Source of the DNA: an uncultured Hyphomonas sp.
GTDB lineage: Bacteria > Pseudomonadota > Alphaproteobacteria > Caulobacterales > Hyphomonadaceae
Reading direction: 5' to 3'
DNA: 64,000 bases
NCBI RefSeq assembly: GCF_963678195.1
Contig: NZ_OY782759.1
Span: 1,612,001 to 1,676,000, forward strand
Notes under the pieces: model-generated
What the model was told of the DNA's origin: nothing
What the model saw: the letters and a program-made list of their open reading frames with translations, nothing else
Databases searched by the model: none
Part shown: positions 1 to 8,450 of the stretch, piece after piece
Numbering within the stretch: the stretch's first letter is position 1
How the letters are laid out: every line of letters begins with the position of its first letter
Position numbers and translations under genes: made by a program

Positions 1-1093
1 CATTCGCGACTCTCGACAGAAGGTCCATCGAGGTATCACCGAAGCGGGCGAATGTTCCTTCTACATGGCTGCGACTCGACTCCTGAACGCTTGCAGTCAA
101 CATTGCTCCAGATGTTCCAGCAAGGTCCTTCAGGAACGACCAGTCAATGGTGTCCGGACTGAACATGCTGTTGGCCATTGCTTCAATTGATGGCCGCTTT
201 TTGTCCGCACGTATCGTATCTGTTCGTGATCGGGTTCGCTGAAACAGCGCGTCATGAGCCTGTTTCAGCAGTTCTTCTTTTCCCTTGATGAAATGAGTGA
301 CCGAGGAGAGCGAAACGCCCGCCGATGCGGCCACCGACCTGTGCGTAATCGCCTCGGCGCCGTCTTTCAGGATGATGTCGACTGCGGCATTGATGATTTT
401 GACATGCGTCGGATGCATGCTCTGCGGCGCGGCCGGAGCCATGTTCCATGATGCGGCTGACTGACGAAAGGCGCTGTCGCCATCCGGGTGGAGCGGCCGG
501 CCCTGAAGCCGCGCCGCAAACCTTCCGCACAGGCGGTGTGCCCACGGATCGAACTTCCACTGCTCTCCAGCGACCACATAACCGAACCCCACACCGAGTG
601 AGAAAGCTCTCAAGGAGGCAGCAAGCTGCGTATCGACCCCCGCAGTTTCAAGCAAGTTTTCCCAGAAGATCCTGGCCGCCCCCTGACCGGCATGTGCGGT
701 CATCTGCGCCTTTGCCCGTATTGAACGCAGGAGCGCGTGCCACTGCAGCGCATGCTCGCGGTCCAGCCGGCAGTGAAGGTCACGGATGGCGGCAAACAGG
801 CAGGCCTCGAAGTCACCCTCCCTGGTAGACGTGTCGGAGATCAGCTGCGTCCAGCCTGACCAGGCAGCTTCGATGCGCTGATCAGCAACAATGCACGCTT
901 CTTCGATCAGAAGTGCCTGCGAGCCGAAATGGTAATTTACCAATGCAGGCGAAACGCCAAGTCGCGTGGCGATCTTCCTGACGGTCAGATCACCTAAGCC
1001 ATCCTGCCTGACGGTACTGAGTACGGCCTCAATGATCGCGGCCCGCATGGCTTCCGATTCACGGGCGCCTGATTGATACATTCGTTCAGGCAT
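1..1093 (-). CDS. Tandem double TetR-family regulator (C-terminus off the left edge)
   Basis: This reading frame stays open from the ATG at 1093 to the window edge (about 364 codons, no stop), so the gene is partial. The protein carries two TetR-type helix-turn-helix regions. The first (about residues 15-60) has a recognition helix reading GVSPALVNYHFGSQ. The second (about residues 225-270) reads GVSLSSVTHFIKGKEELL. Each is followed by a helical ligand-domain-like stretch, so it looks like two TetR monomers fused head to tail. TetR proteins normally are about 200 residues and dimerise; a fusion could act as a built-in pseudo-dimer. It is divergent from the TonB receptor starting at 1313, which is its likely target. 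The start is uncertain by four codons, because a second ATG (MYQ) follows. Confidence 0.85.
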   Translation of the reverse strand, partial: MPERMYQSGARESEAMRAAIIEAVLSTVRQDGLGDLTVRKIATRLGVSPALVNYHFGSQALLIEEACIVADQRIEAAWSGWTQLISDTSTREGDFEACLFAAIRDLHCRLDREHALQWHALLRSIRAKAQMTAHAGQGAARIFWENLLETAGVDTQLAASLRAFSLGVGFGYVVAGEQWKFDPWAHRLCGRFAARLQGRPLHPDGDSAFRQSAASWNMAPAAPQSMHPTHVKIINAAVDIILKDGAEAITHRSVAASAGVSLSSVTHFIKGKEELLKQAHDALFQRTRSRTDTIRADKKRPSIEAMANSMFSPDTIDWSFLKDLAGTSGAMLTASVQESSRSHVEGTFARFGDTSMDLLSRVAN

Positions 1094-1268
1094 AACTATT
1101 CCATGCCGATGCTATTGATTGACTTCTCATCAATGGGTTTTCCGTTCCGGGTCAAGGTCCTGGCGTAAATAACGGTAAATTTTGGCATTACAAACGATCT
1201 ACAGCGCTTCGTAGCCTTCTTTGATCGTTCGTGACGTCACAAAAAATTATCTTGGTACATTCGTTCAG
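1077..1268. promoter_or_regulatory. Intergenic control region with a 13-bp direct repeat
   Basis: The 13-mer TACATTCGTTCAG occurs exactly twice, at 1077-1089 (inside the first codons of the double TetR gene) and at 1256-1268 (45 bases before the receptor ATG). Between them lies an inverted repeat ATTGAT-N9-ATCAAT (1114-1134). The placement at both divergent starts suggests operator sites of the adjacent regulator; this is inference. Confidence 0.45.
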
Positions 1269-1312
1269 TTTTGATTAACGCCGCGCACTCCCAGAACGCA
1301 AGGAAAGCTCCC

Positions 1313-3844
1313 ATGTTCAGAACTCGCAAAGCGCTCAACCTCTTGCTCGCGACCTCAGTGCTGGCCTGGCCAGCCGCCTGGGCCCAGGAAGGGACGGATG
1401 CCGAATCCCGCCAGCAGACCGTCGTCGTGACAGGAACGCCAATCCGCGATAGCCAGGTCGCTGCCATCGAAACGAAGCGGAACGCTGAAAACGTCGTCGA
1501 CATTATCGCGGCTGATACAATCGGTCGTTTTCCCGACCAGAACCTCGCAGACTCGCTGGGCCGCTTGCCGGGCCTGGCGATCGAGCGTGACCAGGGCCAG
1601 GCGCGTTACATCAACTTCCGTGGTCTGCCGTTCCGCAACACCAAGATCGCCTTCGATGGTATGGATATTCCCGGTGCTGAAAATGGCCGTACGACGCGCT
1701 TTGATGCCTTCCCCTCGGTGATCACCGCGGCAGTCGAGGCCAACAAGGCGATCACACCGGACATGCCGGGCGAAGCTGTCGCCGGCTTCGTCAATATCCG
1801 GACCTATAGCCCGTTCGACCAGGAAGGTTTCCACGTCTCCGCTGAAGCAGGATACGGAGAGCAGGAACTGGGCGGCGGCCCCGTGAAGAAATACAATGGC
1901 CGGGCATCCTGGTCGAACGATACGCTCGGTCTTGTCGTGTTCGGCTCCCACAATGCGCGTGTTCAAAACACAGACAACCGCGAGTACAGTCTCAGCCTTA
2001 ACGAGACGAATGGGGAGCTTACGCTCAATTCGGTCGATTTCCGCAGCTATTTCGTCGAGCGCGAAGACTCTGCCTATGGTGGTACAATTGAGGTGCGGCC
2101 GCAGTCCGATACCGTTGATCGCCTGTTCTTCTCGACGCTGAACTCGGAGTTCATTGATACCGAACAGCGCAACCAGTACACTTTCGCTACGCAGGATGCG
2201 CCGGAAGGCAGCGAGGCGAACGGTGTCGTCGCGCTGGTGACGCGCGCGCTTGAATACGGCCAATATGACAATTCGACCTTCACCAACACGCTGGGCGCAG
2301 ACTTCGCGCTTTCCGGCTGGGATATGGAGGCTCGCTACAACTACACCAAGACGGAAGACAATCTCTACCTTCCGCTTCCGTACTCTGTGTATGGTGTCGC
2401 TGGCGTCAATTACAACATCTCCAATCTGGAAGACCCGATCCTGACCCTGGTTCAGCCTGGCACTTCCACGCCGATGGCGCTTAGCGACATCAATTACGCG
2501 ACGACGCTCGGCCTGTTCTACACCGGCGCATTCGACATCGATTCCAACAAGCTGAAGCTCGATGCAAGCCGCGACACCGATTTGTTCGGAGACACCGTCG
2601 TCAAGCTCGGGGTCCAGTATGACACCCGAAAGGGCAAGGGGTTCGTTCCGACGGCGTCCTATATCGCAGCGCCGAGCAATATCGGCTCATATGAGACAGA
2701 CACGCTCTGGTACTCGGACTTCACGAACTCCATCAACGGACACTATTACAGGAACGAGCAACTGCGCGCAGACTGGGCCGCAGAAATCGGTGGCTTCCCT
2801 GACGTGACCGCGCCAGAGGACCAGGCCACCAAGATCGAAGAGAAGATCTTGGCGCTTTATGCCATGGGCACCACGACTTTCGGCCGCGGTAGCCTGACAT
2901 ACGGTGCGCGTATGGAATCCACGGACTACACCTCCGATGGCTTCACAGTCACTTCGGGTGTGTCCTCACCGAACAGCTACAGCGACGATTATGTCAACGT
3001 GCTGCCCAGCGTTCACTTCAATTATGATCTGACCGACGAACTGAAGTTCCGCGCGTCGATGTCGACTGGCGTGTCGCGCCCGAACTATACAGAGATGCGC
3101 TCTTCGGTGGGCGTGAACCCGCTCGCCACGCCGCGTCCGCTGGCCAGCGGCGGCAACCCGCGACTGGATCCCGAAGAAAGTATTGGTGGCGACCTTTCGC
3201 TGGAATGGTATCACGGCGACGCCAGCCTGCTGTCTGTCGGGGCTTTCTACCGCTCGATCGACAATGTCATCTACGCACAGACCGGCGAAATCGAAGCCAA
3301 TCTGATCGACCCGGCGCAGGCCGCTGGCGTGGTGTGGGACTATAAGTCATTCTTCAACGGCTCGGATGGTCGGGCGAATGGCTTCGAGGTCAATGCGGTT
3401 GTCGACCTAGCGGATTTCCTGCCGGTAGAGTCACTGTCCGGTGTCGGCTTCAACTTCAACGCCACGCTGCTCGATAGCGAATTCAAGACCCGCGAAGGCG
3501 TAAAATACTCACTGCCGGGCACCTCCGACGCGATCTACAACGCATCCATCTACGTCGAAAAGTGGGGCCTTTCCGCACGCCTGAACTATCAGTATCGCGA
3601 CGACTGGATGTCGACGACCGAGAATGATGGTCTGGACGAGTACTGGGCAGCAGAGACCCGGGTCGACGCCTCGCTCCGCTACACGTTGCCGTTTGAGACA
3701 CGCGGCGCTCAGTTCACAGTGTTCCTCAACGGGAACAACCTGACGAACGAGACGGACGTGCGCTACACCGATACGCCGCGCACGCCAAACCAGGTCGAAG
3801 GCTATGGCCGTTACTGGCTGATGGGCCTGCGCGCCGACTTTTGA
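1313..3844 (+). CDS. TonB-dependent outer-membrane receptor
   Basis: An 843-residue outer-membrane receptor that would import a ligand using TonB energy. The ATG at 1313 is preferred over an upstream in-frame TTG at 1271: it follows AAGGAAAG and begins a good signal peptide (FRTRKALNLLLATSVLAW... ending AWAQ). A TonB-box-like QQTVVVTG follows the signal. The plug domain contains NLADSLGRLPGLAIERDQGQ and YINFRG, the form common in large Caulobacter-type receptors. The C-terminus ends in an aromatic beta-strand (YWLMGLRADF). The ligand is unknown. It stands next to a TetR-like double regulator and is followed by a clear terminator, so it is probably its own transcript. Confidence 0.93.
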   Translation: MFRTRKALNLLLATSVLAWPAAWAQEGTDAESRQQTVVVTGTPIRDSQVAAIETKRNAENVVDIIAADTIGRFPDQNLADSLGRLPGLAIERDQGQARYINFRGLPFRNTKIAFDGMDIPGAENGRTTRFDAFPSVITAAVEANKAITPDMPGEAVAGFVNIRTYSPFDQEGFHVSAEAGYGEQELGGGPVKKYNGRASWSNDTLGLVVFGSHNARVQNTDNREYSLSLNETNGELTLNSVDFRSYFVEREDSAYGGTIEVRPQSDTVDRLFFSTLNSEFIDTEQRNQYTFATQDAPEGSEANGVVALVTRALEYGQYDNSTFTNTLGADFALSGWDMEARYNYTKTEDNLYLPLPYSVYGVAGVNYNISNLEDPILTLVQPGTSTPMALSDINYATTLGLFYTGAFDIDSNKLKLDASRDTDLFGDTVVKLGVQYDTRKGKGFVPTASYIAAPSNIGSYETDTLWYSDFTNSINGHYYRNEQLRADWAAEIGGFPDVTAPEDQATKIEEKILALYAMGTTTFGRGSLTYGARMESTDYTSDGFTVTSGVSSPNSYSDDYVNVLPSVHFNYDLTDELKFRASMSTGVSRPNYTEMRSSVGVNPLATPRPLASGGNPRLDPEESIGGDLSLEWYHGDASLLSVGAFYRSIDNVIYAQTGEIEANLIDPAQAAGVVWDYKSFFNGSDGRANGFEVNAVVDLADFLPVESLSGVGFNFNATLLDSEFKTREGVKYSLPGTSDAIYNASIYVEKWGLSARLNYQYRDDWMSTTENDGLDEYWAAETRVDASLRYTLPFETRGAQFTVFLNGNNLTNETDVRYTDTPRTPNQVEGYGRYWLMGLRADF

Positions 3845-3851
3845 TCAAATC

Positions 3852-3882
3852 AAAGGCGTCCCCGGACAGCGGGGGCGCCTTT
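3852..3882 (+). terminator. Rho-independent terminator after the receptor
   Basis: A 12-bp stem (3852-3863 with 3871-3882, one G-T pair) with a 7-base loop lies 8 bases after the receptor stop. The downstream arm ends in TTT. Confidence 0.75.
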
Positions 3883-3909
3883 CATTCCTCTATCCGAAAG
3901 GCATAAGCC

Positions 3910-5046
3910 ATGACCCGTTCTGTGATCTTGATTTCGACACTCCTCCTGGCCAGTTGCGCAACGGCTGCTGTTACGCCTACGCCCGAGGCTTCTTTACCAG
4001 CGCCTCGCGTCGAGATTTCCGGAGCGGACGTGGTGGTCCGTCCTGATGCAGGCATCTATGACATCACCTGGACGACAAGTGCCGCGGCGGCTCCGGTAGA
4101 TATCTTTGTCACTTCCGACCCTTCAGGCGATGTCGGCGAGGCACGCCAGATCGCCGATGACGACACGGATGGCAAGTTTGAATTGTCCGCTCCTGAATCC
4201 AAGGAGCGGCTCTACTTCCTGCTCGTGCCCGAAAATGGCGAAGCCGTCCGGATTGCGAGTCGGCTGCTGCCATTGGAAGGTGGCCGGAATTTCCGTGACC
4301 TCGGCGGATACGAAACGACAAATGGCCAGCACGTCAAATGGGGCCGCGTGTTTCGGTCGGGCACCATGACGCGCCTGACGGACAAGGACTACAAGTACCT
4401 TTCCAGCCTTGGGATTGCGACAATTGTTGATTTCCGCACCAGTGAGGAGCGTGCCTCTGAGCCAACGAACTGGCGGGCCGGCGACATCAGCTACGAGACG
4501 TTTCCGGATCCGGCGGAAGACGACGCGAACCCGCTGGCGGCTGTCTTTGCATCTCCGGACGTTAAGCCGGAAGACGTTCGGGCGATGATGGCGCAGCTAT
4601 ACTCCGGAATCCTTGAGCAGCAGACGCCGGCCTATCGCGTCCTGTTCCGGGATCTTGCGGATGACAACGCGCCGCTGGCGTTCAACTGTTCCGCCGGTAA
4701 AGACCGGACCGGGGTTGGCGCCGCGCTGATACTCTCGGTGCTGGGCGTTCCGCGTGAAACGGTTGTTGCCGATTATGCTTTGTCGGAAAAGCTTGTGGAC
4801 TACAGCGCCGAGTTCCAGCTTGGAGCGGATGATGAAGCCAGCCAGGACAACGGTCCCTATGCTTATCTTCGCCGCCTGCCGCCGGAACTTGTCGCACCGC
4901 TGATGCGCTCTGATCCGGCCTATATTGAAGCCGTACTCGACCGGATTGATCAGGACTATGGCTCAGTTGAAGCCTTCGTTCGCGAAGAACTCGACGTCAG
5001 CGACGCAGATCTGGCGCGCATCCGCCGGAAACTGCTCGAAGACTGA
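3910..5046 (+). CDS. Tyrosine/serine-phosphatase-family lipoprotein
   Basis: A 378-residue protein of the Y_phosphatase3 type. The signal peptide ends in a lipobox (LLLASC, Cys16), so it is probably anchored to a membrane on the periplasmic side. An N-terminal beta-sandwich-like region precedes the family motif GGRNFRDLGGY at about residue 123. The active-site loop is CSAGKDRTG, with nucleophile Cys260 and Arg266. The residue just before the cysteine is Asn, where this family usually has His, which may lower activity. It is separated from the receptor by a terminator and from the next module by an IS remnant. The true substrate could be a phosphoprotein, a phospholipid or another phosphoester. 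Confidence 0.85.
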   Translation: MTRSVILISTLLLASCATAAVTPTPEASLPAPRVEISGADVVVRPDAGIYDITWTTSAAAAPVDIFVTSDPSGDVGEARQIADDDTDGKFELSAPESKERLYFLLVPENGEAVRIASRLLPLEGGRNFRDLGGYETTNGQHVKWGRVFRSGTMTRLTDKDYKYLSSLGIATIVDFRTSEERASEPTNWRAGDISYETFPDPAEDDANPLAAVFASPDVKPEDVRAMMAQLYSGILEQQTPAYRVLFRDLADDNAPLAFNCSAGKDRTGVGAALILSVLGVPRETVVADYALSEKLVDYSAEFQLGADDEASQDNGPYAYLRRLPPELVAPLMRSDPAYIEAVLDRIDQDYGSVEAFVREELDVSDADLARIRRKLLED

Positions 5047-5097
5047 AAGCGTGGGGATTGTAAGGGCAAATGTTCTGGAGGCGCGGGCAGGGGCGTT

Positions 5098-5868
5098 TAG
5101 CCTCAATTGATGTCGAAAAGCCCCTTGCGTTACTTCAAGACATCGCCAGATTATCCTGCTCGCGGTGATGATGTGTGTCCGGTTCCGCTGTCTTTGCGGA
5201 ACGTCGGAGACCTGCTTCACGATCGCGGTATCGATATTTGCCATGAAACGGTTCGCCACTGGGGCGACCGTTTCGGCACTTACTTCGCGCACAAGGTCCG
5301 CAAGTGCCGGTTGGAGGGCATGCGGCAAAGTCCGCAATGGCAGTGTCACCTTGACGAGGTGTTCGTGAAGATCCGTAGGCAGACTCACTATCTGTGGCGC
5401 GCGGTCGATCATGAAGGCGAGGTTCTCGAATCCTTCGTCACGAAGACGCGCAACAAGGCTTCAGCATTGAAGTTCATGAGAAAAGCCATGAAGTAGTATG
5501 GTAACCCACAAGTTGTGATGACAGATCGTTGTCACTCCTATGGCGCCGCCATAAAGGAGATCGGAAACGCTCGTCGCCAGGAGTGCGAGCGCCATCTGAA
5601 CAATCGGGCGGAAAATTCACACTTGCCGGTCCGAAGACAGGGGCGAACGATTTCGCGTTTCCGGCGTATGCAAATTTTGCAAAAGTGCATTTCAATCCAC
5701 TCGTCTGTGTACAACTACTTCAATCATCAAAGGAATATCGAGAGCAGGGCCAGGTTTAACTCTCTACGAGACGCCGCTCTTCTCGAGTGGCACGAGTTGG
5801 TCACCGCCTAAGGTCTGTTCGTTCGCGAAAAAACGGAGACTGGTTCGAGATTGTCTGACAGCACCTCT
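5098..5868 (+). mobile_element. Decayed IS6-family insertion sequence, remnant a
   Basis: The transposase frame begins at ATG 5110 and reads on to about 5811. It contains the IS6 signatures ICHETVRHW, YLWRAVDHEGE, FMRKAMK and a final NHQRNIESRARF. An in-frame TAG at 5494-5496 splits it, and compensating indels garble residues 15-35 (YPARGDDVCPV, where intact relatives read IIQLAVMMYVRF). It is therefore inactive. The right end (GACTGGTTCGAGATTGTCTG, about 5838) resembles the other remnants and runs to within five bases of the next tetR stop codon. No left inverted repeat or target duplication was recognised. Confidence 0.85.
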
Positions 5869-5872
5869 CCGC

Positions 5873-6517
5873 TCAAGCGAGAAGCCGCGCCGCACTGGCC
5901 GTTGCTAACCTTTCTGCCCGGGTTTCGTCCACGCCGAGGCCGAGCAGCGACATGATCATGATATCCTGCATCCGCGCGGCCGCTTTCGGGCGGCTTAGCT
6001 TGCGCTCAATGACGTTGGCCACCACGAAGTGGCAGGCTCCAAGCCAGAGCAACAGGCCTGCGCTGTCTGCCTCCTTCCGAAGAAGGCCCATGGCGCAGGC
6101 GGCATCGATGTCCTTGCGGAGGCCAGCGTTCAGCGGATGGTCCCTGCCGGTCGCGAGGTTGAACCCGCGCGCCATGATGATGGCCCGCGCTTTCTCGGAG
6201 AGTGCATAGTCCACCGCGACGCGCATGCCGCCGACCAGTCGCTCCAGCGGATCCTCGAGGCCACGGTTTGCTTCTTCGATGCGCGCTTCAACGTCCATAC
6301 GGATTTCGGAGCCGATGGCCGCAGCGAATGCCTGCTTGTCTTCGAAGTGATTGAAGAAGCTGCCTTTCGCAACGCCGGCTGCGGCGACGATGTCATCGAT
6401 CGGAACCGCATCCACTGGGCGCTCTGCAAAAAGCTGGAGTCCGGCCTCCACAAGGGAGAGGCGCGTACGGGTGCTGCGGGGATTGCTGCGCTTTGATGTG
6501 GGGGCTGCTGGCATCAT
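5873..6517 (-). CDS. TetR/AcrR-family transcriptional regulator
   Basis: A 214-residue regulator. The N-terminal helix-turn-helix (about residues 18-64) includes VPIDDIVAAAGVAKGSFFNHFEDK, here quoted as the halves VPIDDIVAAAGVAKG and SFFNHFEDK. The rest is a helical ligand-binding domain. It is divergent from the meta-cleavage operon starting at 6590, and two near-identical palindromes lie between them. It is therefore probably the local repressor of that operon, released by an aromatic intermediate. The gene begins with two consecutive ATG codons. Confidence 0.9.
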   Translation of the reverse strand: MMPAAPTSKRSNPRSTRTRLSLVEAGLQLFAERPVDAVPIDDIVAAAGVAKGSFFNHFEDKQAFAAAIGSEIRMDVEARIEEANRGLEDPLERLVGGMRVAVDYALSEKARAIIMARGFNLATGRDHPLNAGLRKDIDAACAMGLLRKEADSAGLLLWLGACHFVVANVIERKLSRPKAAARMQDIMIMSLLGLGVDETRAERLATASAARLLA

Positions 6518-6526
6518 GGACTCTGC

Positions 6527-6568
6527 TTGACTGAAAAGTCATTTAGCAATATTTGACTAAAAAGTCAA
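6527..6568. promoter_or_regulatory. Two tandem palindromic operators
   Basis: TTGACT-N4-AGTCAT (6527-6542) and TTGACT-N4-AGTCAA (6553-6568) are 16-bp palindromes (the second perfect) whose centres are 26 bp apart. They fill the 72-bp divergent gap between the tetR gene and the dioxygenase gene. This is the classic position and shape for a TetR-family operator pair. Confidence 0.7.
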
Positions 6569-6589
6569 TTAACGAAACGGGAGGTTCAA

Positions 6590-7525
6590 GTGGAAGCTGT
6601 CATCAAGATCGTGGATATCGCTCATGTGCGGTTTGCCGCGCCGGACCTTTCGGAAATGCGCGCCTTTCTTGAGGATTTTGGCCTCGAATGCGCAGAAGAC
6701 AATGGTAAACTATATGGTCGCGGATGTGACGGGCGGTCGTTCCTGCACGCAACCGAGCCGGGCGAGCCAGCCTTCAGGGCGATTGGCCTGCTGGCAGAGA
6801 GTGTTGCCGATCTCGAAAAGCTGGCGGCAGGAGAAGGCGTGACCATCGAGGCCCTCACCGATCCGGGCGGTGGGCACGTGGTGCGCCTGACCGATCCGGA
6901 CGGGTTCCTGGTGGAAGTCGTCGCGGGGCAGGAAGCATCGTCTCCGGAAACGCCTGAGACGGCGCTGCCGCATAACACTGCCGCCGAGAGGCCACGGCTT
7001 CGCAAGACCATTCGCCTCGCGCAGGGGCCCTCGCATATCCTCCGCCTGGGGCATTGCGTGCTCAATGTATCGGACTTCCGTAAGTCGGAGGCCTGGTACA
7101 AGGAGCGGTTTGGCTTCCTGACATCGGACGAAATCGAAATGGCGCCCGGCGTAGCCATGGGAGCCTTCATGCGGTGCGATCGCGGCGACCAGCCGACGGA
7201 CCACCACACCCTGTTCCTTGCCCAGCTGCCTCAGCCGACCGGCTATATGCATGCCGCCTTTGAAGTCGCACATTTCGACGATCTCATGCTCGGGCATGCG
7301 CACCTCAAGTCCAAAGACCGCGATCAGGCATGGGGTGTTGGCCGTCACATCATGGGCAGCCAGATCTTTGATTACTGGCGTGATCCGTGGGGCCACGAAC
7401 TGGAGCACTGGACCGACGGCGACCTGTTCACCGCCGCAGACCCGCCGAACAAGATGCCGTTCACAGATTTGCTTGCCGTCCAATGGGGCGCGCAGCACCC
7501 GATGCTGACGGGCCAGCAGTCATAA
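6590..7525 (+). CDS. Type I extradiol (VOC-fold) ring-cleavage dioxygenase
   Basis: A 311-residue two-domain vicinal-oxygen-chelate protein that should split the ring of a catechol-type substrate next to the hydroxyls. The expected Fe(II) ligands are His155 (RLGHCVLN), His221 (YMHAAFEV) and Glu272 (DPWGHELEHW), with active-site His205/206 (DHHT). The N-terminal half is a degenerate VOC repeat, as usual. The start is GTG at 6590 after GGGAGG. It is the first gene of an operon with an FAH-family hydrolase and a flavin hydroxylase. The closest functional analogy is with 2,3-dihydroxyphenyl-type dioxygenases; the exact substrate is not known. Confidence 0.88.
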   Translation: MEAVIKIVDIAHVRFAAPDLSEMRAFLEDFGLECAEDNGKLYGRGCDGRSFLHATEPGEPAFRAIGLLAESVADLEKLAAGEGVTIEALTDPGGGHVVRLTDPDGFLVEVVAGQEASSPETPETALPHNTAAERPRLRKTIRLAQGPSHILRLGHCVLNVSDFRKSEAWYKERFGFLTSDEIEMAPGVAMGAFMRCDRGDQPTDHHTLFLAQLPQPTGYMHAAFEVAHFDDLMLGHAHLKSKDRDQAWGVGRHIMGSQIFDYWRDPWGHELEHWTDGDLFTAADPPNKMPFTDLLAVQWGAQHPMLTGQQS

Positions 7526-7601
7526 TAAACCTGTGCCAGTGCCGCACCGCACAGCCATTCAGAACCGTCACCTCGGCGGACATATCCCTGGGAGGGGCCC
7601 T

Positions 7602-8447
7602 ATGAAACTTGCAACTTATTCCGAGTCACCGGCAGACCCGGCCAGGATCGGTGTCGTGATTGACGACGAGATCTACGATGCCGGTTTCGCCGGTTCGATG
7701 ATTGAGCTGATTGCTGGCTGGGATGAACAACAAGAGGCTCTGCAGGATGTCGTGCTTGCCGGCGCCGGCAAGCCTTTGTCATCAGTCCGCCTGCAGGCGC
7801 CGGTTACCCGGCCCGGCAAGATCTGGGCGATCGGGCTAAACTATGCCGACCATATTGAAGAGTCGAAGATGGAGATACCGGCCCGGCAGATCTGGTTCAC
7901 CAAGGCGCAGACATCGATCAACGGGCCTTTCGATCCGATCCTGATCACCCACGGCGCGCCTTTTGTCGATTACGAGGTCGAACTGGTTGCCGTGATCGGG
8001 AAGCGCGCAAAGCACGTGCCGGCCGGGAAGGCATCCGAGTACGTCTTCGGATATTGCGTCGGCAATGATGTCACCGAGCGCATGTGGCAGCATTCCGGCC
8101 CGCAATGGTCGCTCGGCAAGAGTTTCGACACGCACGCGCCGATTGGACCCTGGATCACGACGGCCGATGAGGTGGCAGACCCGCATGCGCTCGAGATCAG
8201 CTGCGCCGTCAATGGCGAGACGCGCCAAAACTCAAACACGAAGCACCTTGTCTTCGACATCTGGGCGCAGATCGAGCACCTCTCCGCGGCAATGACGCTG
8301 GAGCCGGGTGACCTGATCTTTACCGGCACGCCGGGCGGCGTTGGAGCTGCGATGGAGCCGAAGCGGTTCCTCAAGCCCGGCGACACCGTTCGGTGCGAGA
8401 TCCAGTCGCTTGGCAGCATTGAAGGCGTGATGGCGCAGGAGGACTAG
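7602..8447 (+). CDS. Fumarylacetoacetate hydrolase-family protein
   Basis: A 281-residue FAH-fold enzyme. The ATG at 7602 is chosen over an upstream GTG because it has a strong GGGAGGGG site and begins with the usual MKLATY. The metal-binding region includes VDYEVELVAVIGK and later GNDVTER, and the C-terminal TGTPGGVG loop is typical. In this operon it probably hydrolyses or hydrates the acidic product of ring cleavage, as FAH-family enzymes do in several meta pathways. Four bases separate its stop from the hydroxylase start. Confidence 0.87.
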   Translation: MKLATYSESPADPARIGVVIDDEIYDAGFAGSMIELIAGWDEQQEALQDVVLAGAGKPLSSVRLQAPVTRPGKIWAIGLNYADHIEESKMEIPARQIWFTKAQTSINGPFDPILITHGAPFVDYEVELVAVIGKRAKHVPAGKASEYVFGYCVGNDVTERMWQHSGPQWSLGKSFDTHAPIGPWITTADEVADPHALEISCAVNGETRQNSNTKHLVFDIWAQIEHLSAAMTLEPGDLIFTGTPGGVGAAMEPKRFLKPGDTVRCEIQSLGSIEGVMAQED

Positions 8448-8450
8448 GCC

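Noticed and set aside
1355-2263. A 302-codon minus-strand frame
   Set aside because: It is antisense to the first TonB receptor, whose signal peptide, plug and C-terminal strand are all present.
5047-5109. Search for left inverted repeat and target duplication of the IS6 remnants
   Set aside because: No sequence matching the inverted right end was found upstream of any transposase start, so full element borders cannot be claimed.
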